64,000 nucleotides of DNA from the NCBI GenBank assembly GCA_964460905.1, contig CAYWRM010000020.1, forward strand, positions 1 to 64,000, written 5' to 3'. The stretch comes from GCA-002708315 sp964460905 (GTDB lineage Bacteria; Bacteroidota; Bacteroidia; Bacteroidales; F082). The first letter of the stretch is position 1, and the number at the start of each line of letters is the position of its first letter. Positions 45,101-53,312 of this stretch are shown here, piece after piece. The translations under genes and the position numbers were made by a program. The notes beneath the pieces are model-generated. The model ran no database searches, was not told the DNA's origin, and saw only the letters and a list, made by a program, of their open reading frames with translations.

Positions 45101-45399
45101 TAACTAGTTATTTTGAATATGATAATCATGGAAGATTAATTTTGGTTAAAGACATGGATCAAAATATTAACCAATATGTTGAATATCATTATAAAACGCA
45201 AAATAACTGTTACAACGACAAACTTACTTGTTTGCAGGAAGCTTACGACAATTATATAATTCGCGATATTGAGTGTTTAAAGCTTGTGCATAATCAACAA
45301 GCGTATTTAGAATGTGTAAATAATAATAAGTATTTATATGAACATGACATTCAGAACTGTGAAACAAGTTTTCAGGAATGTATGATGACAAATAAATAA
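42121..45399 (+). CDS. Rhs/YD-repeat-family protein A (SpvB-like, no core domain)
   Basis: First half of a two-gene Rhs system common in Bacteroidota. After a signal peptide (LPLIILSQ) the sequence opens with the typical start FSTNIPLFNLQSHGVELPISISYQTNGIKV...GNVGLGWSLNAGG, described here by its motifs. A few YD-type repeats are seen near the end (SYFEYDNHGRLILVKDMDQN). The last 65 residues are Cys-rich (CYNDKLTCLQEAY, CETSFQECM), perhaps two to four disulfides. It lacks the Rhs core and toxin tip, which are in the next gene 36 bp downstream. It may form a shell with it, by analogy with TcB/TcC. Confidence 0.8.
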   Translation: MKKCIIFIIVFLPLIILSQEKVIEDTTYVQREVLSDGDIIQKTIDMILSQSISPSPNASTFSKVGDLNVNEYSGAFSTNIPLFNLQSHGVELPISISYQTNGIKVNDIPGNVGLGWSLNAGGVINRTIKGICDEMDYAIQTEDGGILMVGYQQLDFCGHYADKGGDCLPDEFTINVPGHLSGNFYFKRNRDIMEDNYNGYLINEERYITSGTYLDFVSGFDIIDRNGNQFNFDDVEKLKTYSTQEMGVIYSSDNHNSFTSSFFLSNIVTNSDITAYTFEYTDYSGLTYNDLPIKNYFNDHTLPGGCSTCTDHLYGSPPQPETVTVFSNREMLSGKRLSRILFQDGYLEFNYNLDRQDIPGDLALTSIELYSLDNVLVKGYVFNYDYFISNGSSVLKYNKRLKLISIQEYGNDLHEIPPYLFSYNEIPLAPRNSYRYDAWGYNNGTNSDASLSSMYHYPSLSNLLSPFKLNEFSGEEIILSNPYSQFKNPTNYANAGVLEIIKYPTGGVHTIDYELNEFVFNNATYTGGGLRVRQFSTHTYGALEKIIKYKYTLEDSDNSSGSISLIPQYGYSCNGINNDGLVFSSNDNNSPAYMHEPVIGYSCVKKEIFNADEDQFNGTAITLFHSISDIPNEEVIYSIDEEMFVCSSYNWNLENITTNDYPFFNDFSNEVKRGNISKKKYIDNNGILLKEDSYSYTYQTFDQINIAQSRYFFYANNPQCNDYYALIGEYNLKSSKNLIESVTTKDIFGSGFVQNVTTKTYDNMANISSILNVTGNDEIKLEYKYIYDFDYLSHSIVVNPTIKGFYILSYQNRISSPIETVKKVKNETEWRVVGAELNIPVAINSNIATIDQINYLNLDIPKSESQFEFASIASDASLTYDPAYETTIIFDDYDPITGQIREFHKNYDIHYVILWGYNKLYPVAKIVNSSYRNVESAMSQAGVSYDDLQLLTAPHLLKFFKKLREIDEMKNSQITSYNYQPLYGISSITDSRSVTSYFEYDNHGRLILVKDMDQNINQYVEYHYKTQNNCYNDKLTCLQEAYDNYIIRDIECLKLVHNQQAYLECVNNNKYLYEHDIQNCETSFQECMMTNK

Positions 45400-45435
45400 T
45401 TGCCTATATCTTAAATTTGGTATAATACAGAAGTT

Positions 45436-48400
45436 ATGAAAAAAATAACCCAATTTCTAATATATATATTCATTACACAAATATTATTATCTCAGGTAGT
45501 TGGTGATAATTGGAATCATAGAGTGGTATCATCGTATGCTAATGAAGAAGAAGTTGCCCGTATATCGATAACATTCCTCCCTGGGTTTAGTACAACAGGT
45601 CATAATTATTTTAGAGGTTATATTGATCCAAATCTACCACTTAATGGGGGCTCTCCGGTTAGTAATGGCATATTTGATTTAAATTATATAAGAATTTATC
45701 AGCCCCTAGCCCATAACTCAACTACCAATATTCCACAGCATTCTACTTTAGATTATAATTTATGGAGTGAGAACATTAGTTATTTTGATGGTTTAGGGAG
45801 AGAGGTCCAGAAAATAAGCGTAAAAGCTTCAGGTTATGGGAATGACATTGTACAACCTATTGAATATGACGATTTTGGAAGAGTAGAAAAAAATTATCTT
45901 CCTTATGTTATATCCCAATCCGGGACAGATGGGTCTGGTGGATATCGGTCAACTCCAATTATTGAATCACAAGCATTTTATTCAAATTATTTTGGTGATG
46001 ATGATGGTAGTTATGCTTTTTCTAAAAATGAATTCGATGGATCACCTTTAAACAGAGTAAAGAAACAAAGTTCTCCGGGGAGTGTTTGGAGAATGGATGG
46101 GGGAAAAGTTAAAGAATTCACATATGAAACTAATACAGAGAATGAAGTTACCAGATTCAAAATAAACGATGAGGGTGAATTGGTAAAAAACAATGTCTGC
46201 ATGGCAAATACTTTATACAAAAATTCTATTATAGATGAGGAACAAAACAAGGCTACACAATATAAAAATGCAATTGGTCAGGTTATCTTAAAAAAAGGTG
46301 AAGAGGAAACCTTCACTTATTATGTATATGATGATTTTGGATTATTGCGTTATGTAATTCCTCCACTAGCTTCCAGTGCATTTGTAGAGACAAATGGTAT
46401 AATTGGAGATATTACTAATGAGACAATAGACCTACTGTGTTACTATTACGAATATGACAATCGCAAACGAATGAAGGCAAAAAAAATTCCCGGAGCCGAT
46501 ATTGTTTATATGGTTTATAACAACCGAGATCAAATTATTCTTACTCAAGATGGTGAGCAAAGGTTAAATGATAACTGGAGTTTTACTAAATATGATGTGC
46601 TAAATAGACCTGTTTCAAGTGGAATATATAAACATGGAAGTGATATTTCCCAAGAAAACATGCAGATAGAAGTAAATCAGGAAAGTTATGATTTATATGA
46701 AACATATATTGACAATACTGGTTATAGTAATCAAAGCTTTCCTATTACTGATGATGAGGATATAATACATTCTTTAAATTATTACGACAATTATGATGCT
46801 TTGCAATTAGAAATTAATCCTAATGACTATCAATTCCTGGAAAATGAAATTGAATTCTATTATCCTAATACCACTATCACTAAAGGGTTTTCTACTATCA
46901 GTAAAACAAAAGTATTAACAAATGATGGTGAAACTGTAGAAGATGATTGGTTATTGTCAGTTGCCCATTACGATAAATATGGGCGTGTTATACAAAGTAT
47001 TAGCGATAACCATTTAGGTGGAAAAGATATTGTTTCAAGTAGAATAAACTATACAGGAGATATTGTTGAAACCAGAGAAAGACATATAGTAGATATTCAG
47101 GAAACTAATATAAGACAAAAGTTTGAGTACGACAATGCAAAACGACTAACAAAAGCAGAACATAAGATTGATGATCAAGAATGGATTGCACTTAGTCAAA
47201 ATAAGTATAGTGAATTAGGGCAACTTTCTCAAAAACAACTGCATGGCGAAAATGATATTTTTACACAAAGTGTTGAATATAATTACAATATACGAGGCTG
47301 GTTAACAGACATGAACAATCCGACTAATCTCCAAACCGACCTGTTTGCTATTCACTTTGATTATAATACAGATGATCAATATTCAATATATAATGGAAAT
47401 ATATCTGCAATTAGCTGGACTAGTAGCAAGTTTCCTGAATTAAAGAAATATAATTTTCAATATGATGCATTAAGCAGATTAACTGATGCAGTGTATAACA
47501 ATAATGATGAATATACAACCCATTATAATTATGATAAGAATGGAAATTTTAACTTATTAACCAGAAATTGCCTTCTCGAAACAGGAATTACTCAGATTGA
47601 CAATTTAGCATACGAATATAATGGAAATCAATTAAAAAACGTAAATGATGGTGAGGGTGTACATTATGAAAAAAATGGATTTAAAGATAATGGTATATTT
47701 TTGGAAACCGAATATTTTTATGACCATAATGGAAATATGAATAGAGATTTAAACAAAGGAATAGAAAATATTACATATAATTATCTAAATTTACCAATGG
47801 AAATATCATTTGATTTGGATGAAAGTAAAAAAATTAATTATACTTACACCGCCAATGGGATAAAGCTTAGAAAGCAAACCCACGAAAATGGCAGCGATGC
47901 AATAAAAACAGATTATTCGGGATCATTTGTTTACGAAAATGATACTCTGTTATATGTTATTTCTCCTGAAGGTAGGTTAATTATGGATGATATTGGTAAC
48001 TATAACTATCAGTACTTTTTAAAGGATCATCTTGGAAATACAAGGGTAATGTTTTCAGAAACGGGGGATGTATTACAAGACAACAGCTACTACCCATTTG
48101 GAATGAGTATGGGGCAATCACTGACATATAATTTTGGTGACAATGTGCTGGAAAACATGTATTTGTACAATGGTAAAGAAATTCAAACTGACTTTGGTTT
48201 GGATTGGTATGATTACGGGGCGAGGATGTATGACCCAACCATTGGCAGATGGAATGTTATTGATGCGTTAGCCGAGGACTATTTTGCTCTTTCCCCATAC
48301 AATTATGTATTAAATAATCCGGTGATTTCAATAGATCCAAATGGTATGGGCACTTGGCGTCTTTGGGATATTGATGAGAATAATGCTACGTTTGGAGATA

Positions 48401-48939
48401 TGGGAGAGAAAAAAATTAAAGAGCATGAGGATCCTCCCTCAAAAGAAAGGGATAGTAGAACAGTTGAAAAGAAAGATGTTGTTGAAATATATGATGAACC
48501 ACTTTCAGAGGTTGAAATAGTCGCACATCGGAGTAGTGGCCAAGCCGGTGGGGGTGATAACACTTATATGGCAGGAGCTCTTGTTTTAAGTGGAGTATTA
48601 GCTGCTGATGATGTTACAGGAGTCGGAGTAGCTGATGATATTGCGATCCCATTTATTCTTGTAGGAGCTTATATTTTAGATAGAGTTTTAAATCCTAATC
48701 TAGAAGGAACTTCGACTAGTAGGGGAAATCCGACCGACTGGAGTTTTGATCCTGAGATAAATCGGTTACAAAATGACAAATATTATCCTCCTGGAAGTGA
48801 GCCACCCAGATGGTTCTGGCCTGCAATTGGTGGAGCAGGTGCATATGAACTGTATAAGAATTGGCCAAAGCCACAACCTATTATTATGCCTGCTGATAAT
48901 ACATATGTTTATCCTAGACCTATTTATCCATATCCATAA
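45436..48939 (+). CDS. Rhs protein B with core domain and element-derived C-terminal tip
   Basis: A polymorphic-toxin-type Rhs protein of 1167 residues. A signal peptide (LIYIFITQILLSQ) and a Bacteroidota Rhs N-domain come first, then YD repeats (EYDNAKRLTKAEHK, NYDKNGNFNLL). The Rhs core follows at about 870-970: HLGNTRVMF, YYPFGMSMG, YDYGARMYDPTIGRWNVID and NYVLNNPVISIDPNGM. Residues 971-1033 are a charged linker. From residue 1034 on, the sequence belongs to the repeated mobile unit (GQAGGGDNTYMAGALVLSGV), so the tip is supplied by the element. The tip has a Gly/Ala-rich hydrophobic segment ending LVGAYIL and a Pro/Tyr-rich end PIYPYP. I do not recognise a toxin domain. Confidence 0.85.
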   Translation: MKKITQFLIYIFITQILLSQVVGDNWNHRVVSSYANEEEVARISITFLPGFSTTGHNYFRGYIDPNLPLNGGSPVSNGIFDLNYIRIYQPLAHNSTTNIPQHSTLDYNLWSENISYFDGLGREVQKISVKASGYGNDIVQPIEYDDFGRVEKNYLPYVISQSGTDGSGGYRSTPIIESQAFYSNYFGDDDGSYAFSKNEFDGSPLNRVKKQSSPGSVWRMDGGKVKEFTYETNTENEVTRFKINDEGELVKNNVCMANTLYKNSIIDEEQNKATQYKNAIGQVILKKGEEETFTYYVYDDFGLLRYVIPPLASSAFVETNGIIGDITNETIDLLCYYYEYDNRKRMKAKKIPGADIVYMVYNNRDQIILTQDGEQRLNDNWSFTKYDVLNRPVSSGIYKHGSDISQENMQIEVNQESYDLYETYIDNTGYSNQSFPITDDEDIIHSLNYYDNYDALQLEINPNDYQFLENEIEFYYPNTTITKGFSTISKTKVLTNDGETVEDDWLLSVAHYDKYGRVIQSISDNHLGGKDIVSSRINYTGDIVETRERHIVDIQETNIRQKFEYDNAKRLTKAEHKIDDQEWIALSQNKYSELGQLSQKQLHGENDIFTQSVEYNYNIRGWLTDMNNPTNLQTDLFAIHFDYNTDDQYSIYNGNISAISWTSSKFPELKKYNFQYDALSRLTDAVYNNNDEYTTHYNYDKNGNFNLLTRNCLLETGITQIDNLAYEYNGNQLKNVNDGEGVHYEKNGFKDNGIFLETEYFYDHNGNMNRDLNKGIENITYNYLNLPMEISFDLDESKKINYTYTANGIKLRKQTHENGSDAIKTDYSGSFVYENDTLLYVISPEGRLIMDDIGNYNYQYFLKDHLGNTRVMFSETGDVLQDNSYYPFGMSMGQSLTYNFGDNVLENMYLYNGKEIQTDFGLDWYDYGARMYDPTIGRWNVIDALAEDYFALSPYNYVLNNPVISIDPNGMGTWRLWDIDENNATFGDMGEKKIKEHEDPPSKERDSRTVEKKDVVEIYDEPLSEVEIVAHRSSGQAGGGDNTYMAGALVLSGVLAADDVTGVGVADDIAIPFILVGAYILDRVLNPNLEGTSTSRGNPTDWSFDPEINRLQNDKYYPPGSEPPRWFWPAIGGAGAYELYKNWPKPQPIIMPADNTYVYPRPIYPYP
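48530..48565 (+). other. Left junction of the element in rhs (candidate attL)
   Basis: Identity with the second unit starts at 48537 (TGGCCAAGCCGGTGGGGGTG). The eight bases GGAGTAGT end at 48537 here and also occur at 56469-56476, nine bases before the second junction. The reading frame crosses in the same phase at both junctions. Confidence 0.6.
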
Positions 48940-48949
48940 ATAATAATTT

Positions 48950-48996
48950 AGTAACAAGGTGGTGGTGTAAGTCACCTTGTTACTCTTATTTTTTTA
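48950..48996 (+). terminator. Strong terminator after the rhs tip
   Basis: AGTAACAAGGTG (48950-48961) and CACCTTGTTACT (48973-48984) are perfect 12-base arms, followed by a T-rich run. It separates the tip from the small membrane-protein genes. The same structure is at 56899-56945. Confidence 0.85.
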
Positions 48997-49016
48997 ATTC
49001 AAAAAAAAAAAATTAT

Positions 49017-49211
49017 ATGAAAACTATTTTATTTATAAGAAATGTTTTTCGCGGAATGCTTTTAATTTCTTTGTTGTTTCGATTATTTTTCATTGAAAAA
49101 CTGAGTTATAATTGGGATGTTGTTTCTTATATCTCATTAGCATTAGGTTTAGCTGGGATGATTATTCTTGAGATAATCGTGTATAGAAGCAAAAAAACAA
49201 ATAGGTTATGA
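49017..49211 (+). CDS. Small membrane protein 1 (candidate immunity or cargo)
   Basis: A 64-residue protein with two predicted helices (about 8-26 and 36-56, the second VVSYISLALGLAGMIILEIIVY) and a basic tail RSKKTNRL. No family recognised. It follows an A-rich leader directly after the tip terminator and overlaps the next gene by four bases (ATGA). Its position behind an Rhs tip is where immunity genes are usually found, but the terminator between them weakens the case for co-expression. Confidence 0.6.
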   Translation: MKTILFIRNVFRGMLLISLLFRLFFIEKLSYNWDVVSYISLALGLAGMIILEIIVYRSKKTNRL

Positions 49212-49447
49212 TTAAAATATTATTGAAATATGCTTACCATATCATCTCTTTTCTTTTTCTGATTGGGTTGGTTCTTGTCGTTTTTATAAGACAATATATC
49301 GAAAATGAGTTTTACAATATGGTGGTTAATTATTATTTCTGGTATAGTTTCGGATTATTCTCAGGAGTTTTTTTAGCGAGAATAATTAATGAAAATTACA
49401 GAAAGTTAATAATAAGTGAAGAAATTAAACAGCAAGCCAATAATTAA
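49208..49447 (+). CDS. Small membrane protein 2 (candidate immunity or cargo)
   Basis: A 79-residue protein with two predicted helices (about 8-28 IISFLFLIGLVLVVFI and 40-60 YYFWYSFGLFSGVFLARI) and a charged tail ending EEIKQQANN. No family recognised. Its ATG overlaps the stop of small membrane protein 1, so translation is probably coupled and the two may work as a pair. It is convergent with the leftward membrane protein gene, 9 bp away. Confidence 0.6.
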   Translation: MIKILLKYAYHIISFLFLIGLVLVVFIRQYIENEFYNMVVNYYFWYSFGLFSGVFLARIINENYRKLIISEEIKQQANN

Positions 49448-49456
49448 CTATTAAAC

Positions 49457-49897
49457 TTATTTGTGAGATGGGTAGTAAATTATGGACTTTTCTGGGTTAG
49501 TAAGCTTATATTTGATTATGGTTTCCTTCTTACCTATTTTACTGTAGATGAATTGAATTAAGTTATAGTTGCTGTTTTTATTTAAAATATATTCTTGTTG
49601 GTCATATGTAATTCCATTTACAGTATACTTATATTTTACCAGATAACCAATCGTCATCAATTCATTTCCTGTTGAAGTTTGGGACATTATCTGTTTTGGT
49701 GTAATTTTATAAACTGTTCCCGTCGTATTACCTGAGAACTTATCAACTTTTTTATCTCTTGAATTATCAGGTGCAAGTAAGTTTATTAAAACGATAGTAA
49801 TTAAGCTTAAAAAAATAATACCAGATATTGCCTTTTTTACAGACCAAATACTTGGTAATCCCAAATTCCACTCTAACCATTCTTTAAATTTGCTCAT
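49457..49897 (-). CDS. Membrane protein, DUF3592-like
   Basis: A 146-residue protein with one N-terminal helix (about 22-43, AISGIIFLSLITIVLINLLA) after a short cytoplasmic segment, then an extracytoplasmic domain. That domain contains VKYKYTVNGITYDQQEYIL and a terminal IIKYKLTNPEKSIIYYP; this arrangement resembles DUF3592 proteins. The role is unknown. It lies 21 bp after the XRE gene on the same strand, so it should be expressed with the repressor, a usual place for superinfection-exclusion or maintenance genes. Confidence 0.6.
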   Translation of the reverse strand: MSKFKEWLEWNLGLPSIWSVKKAISGIIFLSLITIVLINLLAPDNSRDKKVDKFSGNTTGTVYKITPKQIMSQTSTGNELMTIGYLVKYKYTVNGITYDQQEYILNKNSNYNLIQFIYSKIGKKETIIKYKLTNPEKSIIYYPSHK

Positions 49898-49918
49898 ATA
49901 AACCGTAATGTGTTTTAC

Positions 49919-50251
49919 TTAAAGAAGTAAACTTTGTAATTTACTTTTAGCAAAGAATGCATCAAGCATGGCATACACGTGGCTTTTATCTTCAGGGTTA
50001 AGCTTTTCAATGTTCTGCATCCTTTTTAAAGTCTCATCATCTATGTTTTGGTATTCCACATCTTTTACCAAATAGTCAATAGTAACTTTTAAAGCATCTG
50101 CAATTTTAGAAGCAGTATCAATTGAAGGCTTTATTTCATTCCTTTCATATTTTCCGATAATATCCCCGGAAGTTCCAACAGCCTTTCCCAAATCATTTTG
50201 GGTCATTTTTTTCTGTTTTCTTGCGTATGTTATTCTTTCTCCAAACGTCAT
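49919..50251 (-). CDS. XRE-family repressor
   Basis: A 110-residue regulator. The N-terminal HTH_3 domain is clear (FGERITYARKQKKMTQNDLGKAVG and the following SGDIIGKYERNEIKPS helix pair, residues 3-60). The C-terminal part is a short helical dimerisation segment. It is transcribed away from the primase gene across a 145-bp region with a promoter on each strand and a repeated 13-bp word, as in a lysogeny-type switch. It probably represses itself and the primase. Confidence 0.85.
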   Translation of the reverse strand: MTFGERITYARKQKKMTQNDLGKAVGTSGDIIGKYERNEIKPSIDTASKIADALKVTIDYLVKDVEYQNIDDETLKRMQNIEKLNPEDKSHVYAMLDAFFAKSKLQSLLL

Positions 50252-50256
50252 TATAA

Positions 50257-50366
50257 GTTAGTTTTATGAGCTAAAAATTAAACTTTATACAAAAGTAAGT
50301 GAATAAAATATCATAAAAAAATTATTTAATACTTGTTTGAATCGGAATGATTAGTTAGTTTTGTGA
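50257..50366. promoter_or_regulatory. Divergent promoters and candidate XRE operators
   Basis: GTTAGTTTTATGA (50257-50269) and GTTAGTTTTGTGA (50354-50366) are direct repeats differing at one base. The second contains the primase -7 box TAGTTTTG (50356-50363), with TTG at 50333-50335 spaced 20 bases upstream. The leftward promoter box reads TACTTTTG on the minus strand (50290-50297), 38 bases before the XRE start. A repressor bound to both words would cover the primase promoter and the XRE leader. Confidence 0.6.
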
Positions 50367-50396
50367 ATTATTTATCAGAAAATTAATTTTTCAACA

Positions 50397-53213
50397 ATGG
50401 AAATAAAAGAGATAAAACAGAGCCTGAGCATAGAAACAGTGCTGCAACACTACGGCTTAAAAGCCAACAAAAACAATATGCTCAACTGCCCATTCCACAA
50501 AGACGACAAACCCAGTTTAAAGATATATCCAAATACAAATAGTTTTAATTGTTTTGGCTGTGATGCAGGTGGCGATACAATCGAGTTTATCCAGTTGAAA
50601 GAAAGATGCACCAAACACGAAGCTTTGAAACGAGCAACCAAAATGATAAACCCAAACGAAAAACCAAGTCAAGCAATCCAAGCACAAGCAGAAGCAACAG
50701 GTGAAAAAGAAAGAATAGAAATCTTAGAAAAAATCTTCAAGCAATTTAAAAACGGCATAAAAAGCAAATTGGCTACAAAGCCAAAAGAATACCTAAACCA
50801 AAGAAACTTACAATTAGAAAACTTAGAAGTCGGTTATAACTCAGGACAGTTCCATCACAGAGATAAATTAAACAAGCAAGAACTACAAGTCTGTAAAGAT
50901 GTAGGGTTGTTAATAGAATACAAAGGATATACGCCCAACGGAGACAAAACAACTTACACTGCTTTTGCTAAAGACTGCATTATCTTCCCACTGAAAAATA
51001 AAAGCGGAAACATAGTAAGCATTTATGGACGAAGTATTATCAATAACAACAAAAGCAAACATTATTACCTGAAAAACAGGATAGGACTTTATTCAAACTA
51101 CCCAAACTCCAAAACAAAAAGACTAATATTAACCGAAGCAATAATAGACGCAGCCACACTTTTGCAGCTACCTGGCATCACAAAAGAGTTTACAGTTCTT
51201 TCACTTTACGGAACCAACGGTCTGACAGAAGAACACAAACAAGCCATAAAGGAAATCAAAGACCTGCAAGAAATCATTTTCTTTTTTGATGGCGACCGTT
51301 CAGGCAAACAGGCCATAGAAAAATACAAAGTTGAATTTACGGAATTGTTACTCCCAACGCTACGGCCGGGACAGGCGGAAGTAATCCTGAGTGCAGTAGA
51401 AACCCCTGGCGGGGAAGACATAAACAGCCTACACCAAATGTATGATAATGGAGTATATTTTTTAGAGCTTTTAGAAGAAAGAAAACCACTTAATCAACCC
51501 AATGATTTTTTTCCCACCGAAAAGTCGGACAGGCTTTTAAATGAATCTTCAACTGAAGAAGTCAAAGCAACCGAAAGAAAAACAGAACCAACCACAGAAG
51601 CCAAAACAAGCAGACTAAACACAGAAAATCCCGAACAAATCATTTACGAAACCCAGGAACTAAAAATCACCATCTGGGGCGGTATAGAAAAAGAGAACCT
51701 GAGCCGCTTAAAAATATCAATGCATATAAAAAGCAAAACAAATAAATACAAAAGCTTTCGGGACGATGTAAATTTATATAGCCATATTGGAACAAAAAAA
51801 CTAATCCAAAACATTAGCGAAACTTTAGAAATCAGCACCACCACCATCACTCAAACCATTACCGAACTAACCGAAGAACTGGAAGCCTACCGCCTAGAAG
51901 AAAGACAAATGCAACTCAAATCCATGTTGCCCAAACAATACGAAATGACCGAGCAGGAGAAACAACAAGCATTATCATTATTGAAATCAAAACAATTAGG
52001 CAAAAAGACATTAGAGCTGATACAGCAAAGCGGACTGATAGGAGAAGAAAAGAATGGATTATTATTATATTTTCTTTACACATCACGGCTGATGGACGAG
52101 CCACTACACGCCATTATCTTCGGAAAATCAGGAAGCGGAAAAACCTATCTGCAAACCAAAGTAAGCGAATGCCTGCCAGAAGAAAGTGTAAAAACCATCA
52201 CCAGTTTAACAGAAAATACTTTGTACTACTCAGCCAAAAACTTTTGGAAACACAAAGTACTGTTAATAGAAGATTTAGAAGGTGTTTATAATGCCTTTTT
52301 ACCACTCCGGGAATTTATGAGCAAACAAAGCATTACCAAACTCACCACCGATAAAGATGCCAAAGGAAACAATGTCCAAAAGCTATTAACAGTAGAAGGC
52401 CCGATATGCGTAAGCGGAGCCACCACACAAGGCAATATTTATGAAGACAATGCCAATCGCAGTTTTTTACTTCATATCGATGAAAGCAGCAGCCATTTAA
52501 ACCAGGTGATGGAATACCAGCGGAAAATGCAAGCAGGAATAGTAAACGAAAACCAGCAGCAGGAAGCCAAACAAATACTGAAGAATGCACAAAGGTTACT
52601 CAGAAAAGTAAAGGTTATCAATCCTTATGCAACAAAGTTAAGAATCCCCGATTGTGTTTTTAAGAAACTCAGAACCAATACCCATTATTTAAAACTCATT
52701 GAAATTATTACTTTTTACAATCAATATCAGAGAAAGCAGAAGAAAAACCAATCCAATGAATACTTTATAGAAACCACTTTAAAAGATATAGAGTTGGCCA
52801 ACTGGTTGGTAAAAGAAACACTATTAAGAAAATCAGACGAGTTAAGTGGAGATATACGCCACTTTTTTGAAAGCATAAAAGAGCAAACCAAAGAAATGAA
52901 AACAGCTACATTCTTTGCAAAAGACATCCGAAAAATCTTTAGGATGCACCCCATGAAACTGAGTAGATATTTAAGCCAACTGGAACATAGAAACTACATC
53001 AAAAAAATAAGTAATCGTCAAAGTGGCCATGAATATGAAATACTCACTTTTGATGATTACGAAATACTGAAAGAAGGCATTAACATACTTGATAAGATAT
53101 TGGATAATATTAAAGCAAAAAATAATGGAAAAAGCAAAGATAACAGAGACCTTCACACCAATTTCACAAGTGCTTCACAAAATATCGAAATCAATCAAAA
53201 CACTAATAATTAA
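50397..53213 (+). CDS. CHC2-Toprim primase fused to an ATPase (replication primase-helicase)
   Basis: A 938-residue protein expected to start replication of the element. Residues 1-85 are a CHC2 zinc finger (Cys31, His34, Cys52 and Cys55 in CPFHKDDKPS and FNCFGCDAGGD). A Toprim domain follows (LTEAIIDAATLL with Glu247; FFFDGDRSG with Asp298 and Asp300). A variable, Glu/Lys/Thr-rich linker spans about 365-415. The ATPase part has Walker A GKSGSGKT at 576-583 and Walker B VLLIEDLE at 621-628. A C-terminal winged-helix-like region contains MKLSRYLSQLEHRNYI. The combination recalls the primase-helicase of P4-like satellites, though domain types differ. Confidence 0.88.
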   Translation: MEIKEIKQSLSIETVLQHYGLKANKNNMLNCPFHKDDKPSLKIYPNTNSFNCFGCDAGGDTIEFIQLKERCTKHEALKRATKMINPNEKPSQAIQAQAEATGEKERIEILEKIFKQFKNGIKSKLATKPKEYLNQRNLQLENLEVGYNSGQFHHRDKLNKQELQVCKDVGLLIEYKGYTPNGDKTTYTAFAKDCIIFPLKNKSGNIVSIYGRSIINNNKSKHYYLKNRIGLYSNYPNSKTKRLILTEAIIDAATLLQLPGITKEFTVLSLYGTNGLTEEHKQAIKEIKDLQEIIFFFDGDRSGKQAIEKYKVEFTELLLPTLRPGQAEVILSAVETPGGEDINSLHQMYDNGVYFLELLEERKPLNQPNDFFPTEKSDRLLNESSTEEVKATERKTEPTTEAKTSRLNTENPEQIIYETQELKITIWGGIEKENLSRLKISMHIKSKTNKYKSFRDDVNLYSHIGTKKLIQNISETLEISTTTITQTITELTEELEAYRLEERQMQLKSMLPKQYEMTEQEKQQALSLLKSKQLGKKTLELIQQSGLIGEEKNGLLLYFLYTSRLMDEPLHAIIFGKSGSGKTYLQTKVSECLPEESVKTITSLTENTLYYSAKNFWKHKVLLIEDLEGVYNAFLPLREFMSKQSITKLTTDKDAKGNNVQKLLTVEGPICVSGATTQGNIYEDNANRSFLLHIDESSSHLNQVMEYQRKMQAGIVNENQQQEAKQILKNAQRLLRKVKVINPYATKLRIPDCVFKKLRTNTHYLKLIEIITFYNQYQRKQKKNQSNEYFIETTLKDIELANWLVKETLLRKSDELSGDIRHFFESIKEQTKEMKTATFFAKDIRKIFRMHPMKLSRYLSQLEHRNYIKKISNRQSGHEYEILTFDDYEILKEGINILDKILDNIKAKNNGKSKDNRDLHTNFTSASQNIEINQNTNN

Positions 53214-53253
53214 TGTTTTAAGTGTGCTCCTTCACAGCTTCACAAGCTTCACA
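53152..53253. repeat. TTCACA repeat cluster (possible iterons)
   Basis: TTCACA occurs at 53152, 53163 and 53174 (11-bp spacing) and again at 53231, 53239 and 53248. The first three lie in the last codons of the primase gene, the others in the gap before the first recombinase. The arrangement could bind a replication or recombination protein. Confidence 0.45.
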
Positions 53254-53312
53254 GCCCAAGAGCAAAAGGGGGTATTTTAAAATAAGGTCGTATTAAAAAC
53301 AAAGAAAGTCCT

